Below, piece after piece: positions 27,718 to 36,243 of a stretch of 64,000 nt of DNA. The DNA is from Bacillus sp. J37 (GTDB lineage: Bacteria; Bacillota; Bacilli; Bacillales; Bacillaceae). The notes under the pieces were generated by a model, which was given only the letters and a program-made list of their open reading frames with translations, made no database searches and was not told the DNA's origin. Numbering within the stretch: the stretch's first letter is position 1; each line of letters begins with the position of its first letter. The stretch is taken from NCBI RefSeq assembly GCF_000518865.1, contig NZ_KI912515.1, forward strand, positions 62,001-126,000, in the 5' to 3' direction. A program made the position numbers and the translations under genes.

Positions 27718-28890
27718 ATGAGTAAAACAAGAATAACAGCTGTTGATGTTGGTAATGATTGCGTGAAAGCTCTGTTTGGAAAAGGAGATTACGAATTATA
27801 TATTCCTAACGTCATTGCGAGAGACACAGAAGATCGCCCTGTCATAGGTATAGAAGAGTTAAATGAAAAGAACCCTTTAGATGGTATTCATATTAGAGTT
27901 CACTCCCCTGCCCTTAAAGAGAACAATGCGATTTATCGGGTAGGGAACTTAGCAACGAAAAGCGATAATCCAAGTGAGTTGGATCCAGGCAGCAGCAAGT
28001 CTGAGGAAGATCAAACACTTGTCATGCTTTTTACTTCATTAGCATTGGATGCTGTACGTGAAGAAAACAGCAATATTTTCAAAAAGACAAATAATGTCAT
28101 TGATGCAAATTACACACTTGGGACAGGCTTGCCACTTCGTGAAGTGAAAGAAGGAAAAGATGTAGGGTATCGTTCACAATTATTAGGCTCTGTTCATCAG
28201 GTGGAATTTCTAGTAACGCCAAAGTACCAGGGAATAAAGGTTAATATTAAGTTTGATGAAGTAAAAGTATATCCTGAAGGGTTTGCGGCTTATATTAATC
28301 TGGTGATGGACAAGGATTTAAAAATCATCAATCGTGATTTAATAGATAAGCAGATTTTAATTCAAGATATTGGTGGTTTATCAACAGATGTTGCGGTGAT
28401 TAAGAATCGAAATGTTGATGATGATAAAGCACAAGGCTTTAATTTAGGTGTTTCAGAATCATTAGAAGCGATAAGAGAAGAAATTCGAACAAAGCACGGA
28501 GTTGAGCTTGATAGCCGCCGTGATGTTGTGGATATTATTACAAGAAAAAATGACCGACATCATATAATGGTAAAAGGAAGCCGTACAAATGTCCATGACA
28601 TTACAGACCGCATTCTTCTTGAACTGGCAAAGAAACAATACCGTCATCTTCGTAATGTTTGGCAAAAAAACTCCCAAACTGAAATCTGCTATTTCGTTGG
28701 AGGAGGATCTATTGTTTTAAAAGAGTATATTAAGATGTTAAATAATAGTTTAGATGGCTATAATATTGAATTCTTTGAAGATGAAAAGGAAAGCATCTGG
28801 ATGATGGCGAACGCATACTATAAATTAATATCTGACTTTGTTAGAAAAACAAGTGAACCACAAAAGAAAAACGAGAAGCAAACAGTCTAA
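27718..28890 (+). CDS. ParM/StbA-like actin homologue
   Basis: A 390-residue actin-fold ATPase. Phosphate-1 motif is AVDVGNDCVKALFG (about 8-21), phosphate-2 is QDIGGLSTDVAVI (about 222-234), and the adenosine motif is CYFVGGGSIVLKEYI (about 324-338), with a C-terminal helix and basic tail. It matches the ParM/StbA and Alp-type plasmid segregation group rather than MreB or FtsA. Polymers of such proteins push or pull DNA bound by a partner; here the partner is the next gene, 19 bp downstream. AGGAGAGGG precedes the ATG. Finding it in a chromosomal context among housekeeping genes is unusual. Confidence 0.88.
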   Translation: MSKTRITAVDVGNDCVKALFGKGDYELYIPNVIARDTEDRPVIGIEELNEKNPLDGIHIRVHSPALKENNAIYRVGNLATKSDNPSELDPGSSKSEEDQTLVMLFTSLALDAVREENSNIFKKTNNVIDANYTLGTGLPLREVKEGKDVGYRSQLLGSVHQVEFLVTPKYQGIKVNIKFDEVKVYPEGFAAYINLVMDKDLKIINRDLIDKQILIQDIGGLSTDVAVIKNRNVDDDKAQGFNLGVSESLEAIREEIRTKHGVELDSRRDVVDIITRKNDRHHIMVKGSRTNVHDITDRILLELAKKQYRHLRNVWQKNSQTEICYFVGGGSIVLKEYIKMLNNSLDGYNIEFFEDEKESIWMMANAYYKLISDFVRKTSEPQKKNEKQTV

Positions 28891-28909
28891 AACAAATTAA
28901 GGTGGTTAC

Positions 28910-29506
28910 ATGAATAAAAAGGGTGCACCAACAATAAAAAGGGGACAAGCTATTACATTTCGCCTTCCATCTGATACACCTGATCATCTTATAAAACAGT
29001 TGGAAAAGCTTAAACAAACTGAAAAACGAAACTTTTCAAGTAAAATCGCAGAATTTGTTTTAGAAGGCGTTGGAAGCTCCTTAGCAAAGGATAGAGAAAT
29101 GATTAGTCTACCAATGCCCAAGCATTTATCAAAAGATCAGCGGAATTGGTTGAAACATTCACACTCAGAAGCATTGCTGGGAAGTATTGTCTATCAAATT
29201 TTATCAGATCCCGTAAGAGCAACTTCTATTTTGGCTTCATTAACAAGTAATGCGTTGGATATTGATGAAGCATTGTACTTGCAGGAAGTGGATATTGATG
29301 GAAATCAGGACCTTGAACAGGTAGAAATCGTTGAGTCGGCAAAACCTGAAGAAGAAGAGATTCCAAGTCTTGACGATGATGATATAGTAGACTTTGATTT
29401 TGACAGAATAGAAAGAGAGCTTGCATCTACTAAAGAGGAGGCTCAAGAGGAATCAGAAGATATGGAAGATCTTCTGGGGGACTTTTTAGCAAAAATGAAT
29501 AAATAA
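28910..29506 (+). CDS. ParR-like DNA-binding adaptor protein
   Basis: A 198-residue protein whose N-terminal 50 residues (ITFRLPSDTPDHLIKQLEKLK, then NFSSKIAEFVLEGV) look like a ribbon-helix-helix DNA-binding fold. The second half is strongly acidic (EEEEIPSLDDDDIVDFDFD) and ends with a short amphipathic helix (MEDLLGDFLAKMNK) of the kind that contacts the actin filament in ParR proteins. Sequence similarity to known ParR families was not evident by eye; the call rests on fold pattern, size and position in the parM operon. RBS is AAGGTGG. Confidence 0.72.
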   Translation: MNKKGAPTIKRGQAITFRLPSDTPDHLIKQLEKLKQTEKRNFSSKIAEFVLEGVGSSLAKDREMISLPMPKHLSKDQRNWLKHSHSEALLGSIVYQILSDPVRATSILASLTSNALDIDEALYLQEVDIDGNQDLEQVEIVESAKPEEEEIPSLDDDDIVDFDFDRIERELASTKEEAQEESEDMEDLLGDFLAKMNK

Positions 29507-29510
29507 AAAG

Positions 29511-29559
29511 CGTGAGGAATAAGACTTAGATAGGTGCAAATTACTGAGTCATCCTCACG
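29511..29559 (+). terminator. hairpin after the parM-parR pair
   Basis: CGTGAGGA (29511-29518) pairs with TCCTCACG (29552-29559); an inner GACTTAG/CTGAGTC stem extends it. The downstream tail is only moderately T-rich. Confidence 0.65.
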
Positions 29560-29580
29560 TAAATATTTTAAAAAAATGCA

Positions 29581-29610
29581 TTGACAGAAATATTGGGAAA
29601 ATAATACAAT
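29581..29610 (+). promoter_or_regulatory. sigma-A promoter of the bmrCD leader
   Basis: TTGACA (29581-29586) and TACAAT (29605-29610) with an 18-bp spacer, about 40 bp before the leader peptide start. Confidence 0.75.
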
Positions 29611-29651
29611 GAAGCAAGATCATATTTTTAACAGAATTGGAGGGTTACAAA

Positions 29652-29732
29652 ATGGAAAATGTAATGATGAATAAACCATTAAAAATTTCATATTGTAAAG
29701 TGACCCGCCAACAACAACGTTCATTTTTTTGA
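29652..29732 (+). CDS. leader peptide of the bmrCD-like operon
   Basis: A 26-codon frame behind a GGAGGG site, ending with the motif RQQQRSFF just before the stop. Its last third (29700-29708) is complementary to the left arm of the following terminator, so ribosome position can choose between antiterminator and terminator. B. subtilis bmrCD is known to be controlled by ribosome-mediated attenuation in the leader gene bmrB; this peptide is shorter but sits in the same place. Confidence 0.7.
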   Translation: MENVMMNKPLKISYCKVTRQQQRSFF

Positions 29733-29758
29733 AAACTTTTTTGGTAACGTTTATTCCT

Positions 29759-29793
29759 AACGCAGGTCACGATTATCGTGATGTGCGTTTTTA
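29759..29793 (+). terminator. first attenuator of the bmrCD-like operon
   Basis: Outer arms AACGCA (29759-29764) and TGCGTT (29784-29789) enclose TCACGAT/ATCGTGA (29767-29773, 29775-29781), followed by a T-run. The segment GCAGGTCAC (29762-29770) can instead pair with GTGACCCGC (29700-29708) inside the leader peptide, with one mismatch, which would undo the terminator. Confidence 0.78.
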
Positions 29794-29805
29794 TATTGTT
29801 TGATC

Positions 29806-29837
29806 AGGTATTATGCACACTCGCATAATGCCTTTTT
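29806..29837 (+). terminator. second attenuator of the bmrCD-like operon
   Basis: AGGTATTATGC (29806-29816) pairs with GCATAATGCCT (29823-29833) with one G-T pair, followed by TTTTT. A second full terminator before the transporter genes. Confidence 0.75.
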
Positions 29838-29913
29838 GTGTCTTATTTTCCAAATCCGGGCTTTTTAGCTCGTTTATATAGATTGATTTCATATGAAGAA
29901 GGGAGTTATTAAG

Positions 29914-29967
29914 ATGGTGAAGCATTTGATTAATCGTATTGATTTAGATTGGATGAAGGGTGGCTAA
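29914..29967 (+). CDS. second short upstream frame before bmrC
   Basis: A 17-codon frame (stop at 29965) with AAGGGAG eight nt before its ATG; an in-phase ATG at 29893 would lengthen it by seven codons. It ends 40 bp before the transporter start. It may couple translation or be a remnant; no homology recognised. Confidence 0.35.
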   Translation: MVKHLINRIDLDWMKGG

Positions 29968-30007
29968 CCGGATTGACATTCATTCATATTAAGGGGAGGG
30001 ATTGTAG

Positions 30008-31756
30008 GTGTTTTCAGTATTTGGGAAATTAGGCTGGTTCTTTAAAGAACATTGGAGACGGTATGCAGTTGCCGTTTCGTTATTAATTATTGTTAGTATA
30101 TTAGACGTGATTCCGCCAAAAATTATTGGGATTGCTATTGATGATATTCAGTTTGGTCAAATGACAGGGGAGCGGTTATGGGAGCTATTATTTTTCTTCA
30201 TTGCTCTTATCATTCTTAGTTATGGAATTACCTATGTATGGATGTACCAGTTGTTTGGTGGGGCACACCTTATTGAACGGATTCTGAGATACCGGTTCAT
30301 GAGACATTTATTATCAATGACTCCAAGTTTTTATGAAAAAAATCGAACTGGGGATTTAATGGCCAGAGCGACAAATGATTTAAAGGCGATTTCATTGACA
30401 GCAGGGTTTGGGATTCTCACGTTAGTGGATTCGACGATCTTCATGATCATTATTATTTTTGTGATGGGGTTTACGATTAGCTGGCAGCTTACACTGGCTG
30501 CACTCATTCCGTTGCCGCTAATGGCTATAGCGATCAACTATTTCGGAAAGCTCATTCACAAGCGCTTTACGGTTGCCCAGGATGCCTTTGGAGACTTAAA
30601 TGACAATGTGCTTGAATCAGTAGCAGGTGTTCGGGTTATTCGCGCATATGTACAGGAAAAGGCGGATGAACAGCGTTTTAAGAACATGACTGAAGATGTG
30701 TATGAGAAAAACATTGCAGTCGCAAAAGTTGATGCCCTTTTTGAACCGACGATTAAAATATTAGTAGGTTTAAGTTATTGTATAGGGTTGGGGTATGGTG
30801 CATATCTTGTTTTTCATCAGATGATTACACTAGGAGAGCTTGTAAGCTTTAATATATACCTCGGAATGCTGATTTGGCCAATGTTCGCGGTTGGAGAATT
30901 GATAAACATCCTCCAACGTGGAAACGCTTCATTAGATCGGGTGAATGAAATCCTTACTTATGAAGAGGATGTAAAGGATGTGCATGAACCAATTCAGCTA
31001 AATATTCCCGAGGAAATTGTTTTCTCACATGTGACATTTCAATATCCAACGTCATCAACGGAAAACCTTCGGGACATCAGCTTAAAGGTGAAAAGAGGCC
31101 AAACAATCGGCATTGTTGGAAAAACGGGTTCAGGTAAAACAACCTTGCTCAAGCAGCTGATACGGGAGTATCCAACAGGTACAGGTGAAATTTTGATTTC
31201 AGGTCAGCGGATTGAATCCATCCTACTGGACACACTTCATTCCTGGATTGGATATGTTCCACAAGAGCAAATCTTATTTTCCAGAACGATTCGCGAAAAT
31301 TTACAGTTTGGAAAAGAACAGGTGACAGAGGAAGAAATTGAGGAAGCACTCCGCTTAGCCGCTTTTGAAAATGATCTGTCTGTTCTTCCGAAAGGATTAG
31401 AAACATTAGTCGGCGAAAAGGGTGTGGCTCTTTCCGGTGGGCAAAAGCAAAGAATCTCGATTGCCCGCGCTTTAATAAAGGATCCTGAAATTCTGCTACT
31501 TGATGATGCAATGTCGGCAGTTGATGGAAAAACGGAAGCTAAAATTATCGGAAATATCCGAGAGGAGCGGAAAGGGAAAACCACTTTTATTTCTGCTCAT
31601 CGTATATCTGCTGTTCAGCATGCAGATTGGATTATTGTGATGGATGAAGGAAAAATCGTGGAAGAAGGAACACATGATCAGCTGATTCAGCTTGGCAAGT
31701 GGTATAAAACGCAACATGATCGTCAACAAGCTGATTCGTATGGAGAGGTGAGCTAA
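30008..31756 (+). CDS. bmrC: heterodimeric ABC multidrug exporter subunit, BmrC-like
   Basis: A 582-residue half-transporter with six N-terminal helices (about 15-310) and a C-terminal ATPase domain. It has Walker A (GIVGKTGSGKTT), signature ALSGGQKQR, Walker B ILLLDDAMSAVD and His-loop SAHRIS. The residue after Walker B is Asp where the catalytic Glu is expected, so its own site is the degenerate one, as in B. subtilis BmrC (YheI, 585 residues). It pairs with the next gene, whose ATG directly follows this stop. It exports drugs across the membrane. GTG start behind GGGGAGGG. Expression is gated by the leader at 29581-29837. Confidence 0.9.
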   Translation: MFSVFGKLGWFFKEHWRRYAVAVSLLIIVSILDVIPPKIIGIAIDDIQFGQMTGERLWELLFFFIALIILSYGITYVWMYQLFGGAHLIERILRYRFMRHLLSMTPSFYEKNRTGDLMARATNDLKAISLTAGFGILTLVDSTIFMIIIIFVMGFTISWQLTLAALIPLPLMAIAINYFGKLIHKRFTVAQDAFGDLNDNVLESVAGVRVIRAYVQEKADEQRFKNMTEDVYEKNIAVAKVDALFEPTIKILVGLSYCIGLGYGAYLVFHQMITLGELVSFNIYLGMLIWPMFAVGELINILQRGNASLDRVNEILTYEEDVKDVHEPIQLNIPEEIVFSHVTFQYPTSSTENLRDISLKVKRGQTIGIVGKTGSGKTTLLKQLIREYPTGTGEILISGQRIESILLDTLHSWIGYVPQEQILFSRTIRENLQFGKEQVTEEEIEEALRLAAFENDLSVLPKGLETLVGEKGVALSGGQKQRISIARALIKDPEILLLDDAMSAVDGKTEAKIIGNIREERKGKTTFISAHRISAVQHADWIIVMDEGKIVEEGTHDQLIQLGKWYKTQHDRQQADSYGEVS

Positions 31757-33790
31757 ATGAAGAAAGATTCAACAGGAAAACGACTCTTCCGCTATGCACT
31801 CCTCTATAAACGAACAATCTTGATTGCTCTTGCTATGTTAACCTTTGCTGTCGGAGCAGAACTAACAGGACCGTTTATCGCAAAGAGAATGATCGATCAT
31901 CATATGATGGGAATTGAAAAACCCTGGGTTGAAGTGCAGGAAAAGGATGATCAAACAGTCGTTTATCAAGATCAATTATTCAAAAAGAATGAGAATTTAT
32001 CAGAGAGTGATTCACTTGGGAGCAATGAACTCCAAATTGTGCAGGTCGGTCGTTCTTTTTATGTGACAGAAGAGCATCTGCCTTTCGATGGAGAACGCTC
32101 ACTATCCGGTAATACATTAACAATTAGAAACGGATCACAAGAAGCAAGCTATGAGGTGAATAAACTATCAAGTCAAGAGCTGCTAACCTTTTATCAACCA
32201 GAGATTCGACCAATTGTTATGCTGCTCAGCTTTTATGTAGGATTGTTGCTTATCGCAGCCATCTTTCAATATGGAAAAACACTATTACTTCAAAAGGCGG
32301 CAAATCGTATTATTCAAAAAATGCGAACGGACGTTTTTGAACACATCCAGCGGGTGCCGATTCAATATTTTGATAACCTGCCGGCAGGGAAGGTAGTAGC
32401 ACGTGTAACGAACGATACAGAGGCTATAAGAGAATTATATGTTAAAGTGCTTGCGAGCTTCTTTACAAGCGGGATTTATATGACGGGAATTTTTGTTGCT
32501 TTATTTTTCCTGGATGTAAAGCTTGCTTTAATCACATTACTTCTGTTGCCAATTCTTATAGCTTGGACTGTCTTTTATCGAAAATTTGCTTCAAAATATA
32601 ATCATTTAATTCGTACAAGAGTCAGTGATATAAATGGGATGGTAAATGAATCGATTCAAGGTATGACAATTATTCGGGCATTTCGAAGAAAAAAGCAAAC
32701 GATCAATGAGTTCGAAGTATTAAATAAGGAGCACTTTACTTATCAAAATAAACTCTTAAGTCTAAATGCCCTTACATCACACAACCTTGTAAATGTTCTG
32801 CGAAACATTGCCTTTGTTGTACTCATTTGGTATTTTGGCGGGCAATCCCTCACAGCTGCAGGAATGATATCAATTGGTGTTCTCTATGCTTTTGTTGACT
32901 ATTTAAACCGATTATTCCAGCCGGTAACAGATATCGTTAATCAACTTGCACAGCTTGAGCAGGCGCGGGTTGCTGCAGAGCGGGTTTTTGAATTGCTCGA
33001 TGAAAAGGGAGAAGAAGTCAATGTAGAGCAACTTCCTCGTTTTGAAGGAAACGTCGAGTTTAAAGATGTTTCTTTTTCTTACAATGGCGAGAATGATGTG
33101 TTAAAGAATATCTCTTTTACAGCCAAAAAAGGAGAAACAGTAGCATTAGTCGGGCATACAGGTTCAGGGAAAAGCTCCATTATCAATCTGTTATTTCGTT
33201 ACTATGACATTAATAGAGGGATGATTACGATTGACGGTATGGATACAAGTGAAATTCCTCGTCAACAGCTCAGAAAGCATATGGGAATTGTTTTGCAAGA
33301 TCCGTTTCTATTCACGGGGACAATAGAAACGAATGTGAGCTTGGATAATCCTGAGATTTCGAAAGAAACAATTAGAGAGGCACTGTGCAATGTTGGGGCG
33401 GAAAGATTTATTAAACAGCTACCTAAGCAATTTGAAGAGCCTGTGCTAGAAAAGGGAAGTACTTTATCGGCAGGTGAAAGACAGCTTATCTCATTTGCGC
33501 GTGCCCTTGCCTATGATCCGGCCATTTTAATTTTGGATGAGGCAACGGCCAATATCGATACAGAAACAGAGGCCATTATTCAAAAGGCCTTAAATGTTGT
33601 GAAAGAAGGTAGAACAACATTTGTGATTGCCCACAGACTTTCGACCATTCGAAATGCCGATCAAATTCTCGTATTGGATCATGGTGAAATAGTGGAAAGA
33701 GGAAATCATGAGGAATTGCTCGAGAAAAAAGGAAAATACTATAAAATGCATCAATTGCAATTAGGCAAAGAAATGGTAAATGCGGGATGA
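31757..33790 (+). CDS. bmrD: heterodimeric ABC multidrug exporter subunit, BmrD-like
   Basis: A 677-residue half-transporter matching BmrD (YheH, 673 residues). An insertion of about 100 residues (near 55-150), forming an extracytoplasmic domain between helices 1 and 2, is typical for this subunit. The ATPase domain has VALVGHTGSGKSS, Walker B ILILDEATANID with the proper catalytic Glu, and AHRLS; its signature is the altered LSAGERQL. In the dimer its Walker B Glu faces the normal LSGGQ of the partner, giving one active site. RBS is GGAGAGGTGAG across the end of bmrC. Confidence 0.92.
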   Translation: MKKDSTGKRLFRYALLYKRTILIALAMLTFAVGAELTGPFIAKRMIDHHMMGIEKPWVEVQEKDDQTVVYQDQLFKKNENLSESDSLGSNELQIVQVGRSFYVTEEHLPFDGERSLSGNTLTIRNGSQEASYEVNKLSSQELLTFYQPEIRPIVMLLSFYVGLLLIAAIFQYGKTLLLQKAANRIIQKMRTDVFEHIQRVPIQYFDNLPAGKVVARVTNDTEAIRELYVKVLASFFTSGIYMTGIFVALFFLDVKLALITLLLLPILIAWTVFYRKFASKYNHLIRTRVSDINGMVNESIQGMTIIRAFRRKKQTINEFEVLNKEHFTYQNKLLSLNALTSHNLVNVLRNIAFVVLIWYFGGQSLTAAGMISIGVLYAFVDYLNRLFQPVTDIVNQLAQLEQARVAAERVFELLDEKGEEVNVEQLPRFEGNVEFKDVSFSYNGENDVLKNISFTAKKGETVALVGHTGSGKSSIINLLFRYYDINRGMITIDGMDTSEIPRQQLRKHMGIVLQDPFLFTGTIETNVSLDNPEISKETIREALCNVGAERFIKQLPKQFEEPVLEKGSTLSAGERQLISFARALAYDPAILILDEATANIDTETEAIIQKALNVVKEGRTTFVIAHRLSTIRNADQILVLDHGEIVERGNHEELLEKKGKYYKMHQLQLGKEMVNAG

Positions 33791-33848
33791 TAGAGGTTTC
33801 ATTTGCCTAAATAGAGGGAAGGGTACAAGTAATAGGAGGTAATTGTTC

Positions 33849-33953
33849 ATGAAAATGGTAAAAAAACTCATAAAATGGGCACCAATTATCTACCCGATTG
33901 TTAAGAAAATCCTTCACAAACGTAAGACAGGTAATATGAGATCAGGAATATAA
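33849..33953 (+). CDS. small basic membrane-active or membrane-anchored peptide
   Basis: A 34-codon gene with a perfect AGGAGGT site seven nt upstream of its ATG. The product has a short hydrophobic helix (WAPIIYPIVKKIL) flanked by lysines and a basic tail. It lies 58 bp after bmrD and before the operon terminator, so it is probably transcribed with the exporter. Function unknown; it could be an accessory subunit or a regulator of the transporter. Confidence 0.65.
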   Translation: MKMVKKLIKWAPIIYPIVKKILHKRKTGNMRSGI

Positions 33954-33959
33954 AATGGA

Positions 33960-33992
33960 AGAGCTGGCCATAAAATGATGGCCAGCTCTTTT
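33960..33992. terminator. strong bidirectional terminator
   Basis: AGAGCTGGCCAT (33960-33971) pairs perfectly with ATGGCCAGCTCT (33978-33989), followed by TTTT. Confidence 0.9.
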
Positions 33993-34716
33993 AATGTCTA
34001 ATAGGCGGAAGGGGAATTTGCGGTTCTTTTGCTAAAGAAATATGTAACGCCTGGTCATGATTGACAGATGCGTAAAAGATTTGGTGATAATCAATAATGC
34101 CATGCCGAGATAGTTGTTGCCGGAGCCACTCTTCATCGAGGTTTAAATAATTTAAAGAGTCTTTATAGACATTTCCTTCTATAATGACAGGAAAGGATAT
34201 ATTATTTCCAGTTGGCTGAAGATCAAGGTCCTCTTTCGTTACAGTTTGCTTAGAGATCTTCTTCAATACACTTAGTGCACCATCTGCCTCAATGACCGCT
34301 AAATCAACCTCTGCAGGATCAAAAACATTTTTTCCCCTCAACATCTGAAGAATATTATCAATGGAATATCCTATTTTCTTCATATTATCAACTAAGAAGT
34401 TTCCATCTTTGATGACAAGGGTTGGCTCAAATGTAATGAGTTTTCCGAATCTCCGGCTTTTTATTTTCCAATGAGTAACGAGTTTTTGAAGAAGTCCAAT
34501 CATGACAATGGTAAATGCAGTTGGAAGATGTTTAATTTCAGGATCAGCGATGTCAGCACCAACAACCGCTCCTAAGATAATAATAATGAGAAAATCAAAA
34601 ATGGGTAATTCCCCAATTGTTCTCTTTCCCATATAGATGGTGGTAAACAAGAGTAAAGGAAGGATTGTCACGATTCGTCCAAGAACAATCAACAAATCCT
34701 TTAGCGTCTCTTCCAT
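33991..34716 (-). CDS. DUF421 (YetF-like) membrane protein
   Basis: A 241-residue protein with three N-terminal helices (about 10-90) and a C-terminal alpha/beta domain. The motif GKRTIGELPIFDFLIIIILGAVVGADIADPE and the later EPTLVIKDGNFLVDNMKKIGYSIDNIL with AVIEADGALSVLKK are the DUF421/YetF signature. The family is widespread in spore formers and has no firm biochemical role. Monocistronic, convergent with the exporter operon. Confidence 0.9.
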   Translation of the reverse strand: MEETLKDLLIVLGRIVTILPLLLFTTIYMGKRTIGELPIFDFLIIIILGAVVGADIADPEIKHLPTAFTIVMIGLLQKLVTHWKIKSRRFGKLITFEPTLVIKDGNFLVDNMKKIGYSIDNILQMLRGKNVFDPAEVDLAVIEADGALSVLKKISKQTVTKEDLDLQPTGNNISFPVIIEGNVYKDSLNYLNLDEEWLRQQLSRHGIIDYHQIFYASVNHDQALHISLAKEPQIPLPPIRH

Positions 34717-34803
34717 CCTTTTGCCTCCTTAAATGATATCAATAGGCAAAGGATTTCCATAAATAGAAAGATAGATACATGAGTTGTTTTATAGGATGTG
34801 ATT

Positions 34804-36051
34804 TTATGCTTTAGGTTCAGGAACTTTTGTAAGAATCACAAAACCAATAATAAAGAGAATAACAAGACTGAAAACACCCAGGCTGGAATTACCGGTTAAT
34901 TGTGCAGTCATTGCTACAAGTAAAGGACCCATAATTGATGCAAACTTTCCAAAAATATTATAAAAACCGAAGAATTCATTTGCTTTTTCTTTTGGAATAA
35001 GCTTGGCAAAATAAGATCTACTTAGAGCCTGAATGCCTCCTTGTGACGTAGCGACAAGCATGGCAAGGATCCAGAAGTCCAACGTGGTCTCAAGAAAATA
35101 TGCGTAAATACAAACGATCATGTAAATGAAGATGCCAACATACAACATTTTTTTACCTGTAAACGTTTCAGAAAGCCTTCCGTACAGAATAGAAAATGGT
35201 GCTGCTACCACTTGTGTAACAAAGAGCACAATAAGGAGGTCTGTTGAGCCGATTCCCAAATCAGTCCCATAGGCAGTGGACATGGTGATAATTGTTCCGA
35301 CTCCATCAATATAGAAAAAATAAGCAAGAAGAAATAAAAATAATGCCCGATGTTTTCGAATTTCAGTCAAGGTGTTCCAAAGTCTTTTGAAGCTGTTCAT
35401 AACTGGATTTCGTTCCCGCTTTATAAAGTGATGCTGTTGAACATGCTTAAGCAATGGAATCGTAAAAATCCCCCACCATACAGCTGTGATGATAAATGCT
35501 ATTTTACTTGCCATAACAGTTGAAATTGGCAGGATTCCATTTTGTGATAAAACAATAATTGCGATGCTTATGATAAATGGAATCGTACTTCCGATATAAC
35601 CTAAACCGTATCCGCGGGCAGACACAAGATTCATTCTGGATTCAGATGTCACATCTACTAAAAATGCATCATAAAAAATATTGGTTCCTGAAAAACCAAT
35701 GGTTGCGAGTGTATAGCAAACTAACAAAAGAACCCATTGTTCCGCGGGAATAAAGGCAAGAATTCCGGTAAACCCAATCCCTAGTAAAAAAAAGAACGAA
35801 AAGAAACGTTTTTTATATCCCTGATAATCAGCGATTGTCCCTAAAATCGGGCCAAGCATCGCTAAAATAAAGGTTGCAATGGCAATCGTATATCCTAAAT
35901 AAGCGGTAGAATCTGCCGGGCTAACCCCCGCATTTGTCGCTGCGCTTTTATAAAAAATGGGAAACACAGCTGTTGAAATAATAATAGAATAGGCAGAGCT
36001 ACCCCAATCATAGAAAATCCAACTATTCTCTTCTTTTGAAAAACGCCTCAT
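34804..36051 (-). CDS. MFS transporter, UMF1 (YxiO-like) family
   Basis: A 415-residue, 12-helix transporter. The opening EENSWIFYDWGSSAYSIIISTAVFPIFYK, the GPILGTIADYQGYKKR loop and the SFAKLIPKEKANEFFGFYNIFGKFASIMGPLL segment identify the UMF1/Atg22-like family, to which B. subtilis YxiO belongs. Eukaryotic relatives export amino acids from the vacuole; the bacterial substrate is unknown. The start at 36051 follows GGGAGG by 8 nt; earlier in-frame Mets are badly placed. Confidence 0.9.
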   Translation of the reverse strand: MRRFSKEENSWIFYDWGSSAYSIIISTAVFPIFYKSAATNAGVSPADSTAYLGYTIAIATFILAMLGPILGTIADYQGYKKRFFSFFFLLGIGFTGILAFIPAEQWVLLLVCYTLATIGFSGTNIFYDAFLVDVTSESRMNLVSARGYGLGYIGSTIPFIISIAIIVLSQNGILPISTVMASKIAFIITAVWWGIFTIPLLKHVQQHHFIKRERNPVMNSFKRLWNTLTEIRKHRALFLFLLAYFFYIDGVGTIITMSTAYGTDLGIGSTDLLIVLFVTQVVAAPFSILYGRLSETFTGKKMLYVGIFIYMIVCIYAYFLETTLDFWILAMLVATSQGGIQALSRSYFAKLIPKEKANEFFGFYNIFGKFASIMGPLLVAMTAQLTGNSSLGVFSLVILFIIGFVILTKVPEPKA

Positions 36052-36243
36052 ACTCATGGCCTCCCTAGTAGATGTACAATCATATTTTACAAGATTTTCA
36101 AGGCGAAAATAGAACAATACAAAAATTTAATATTTGGTTAATAAAGCATTAACATTAAGATAGTGATAATGATGGTTCCGTTTACATTTATGTATATTCC
36201 AAGGAGGAAAAAATAATCCAACCCCAAAGAAGAGTTAGATTAT

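Noticed and set aside
36196-36220. AAGGAGG on the plus strand suggesting a gene start
   Set aside because: No ATG, GTG or TTG at usable distance and the following frames close quickly.
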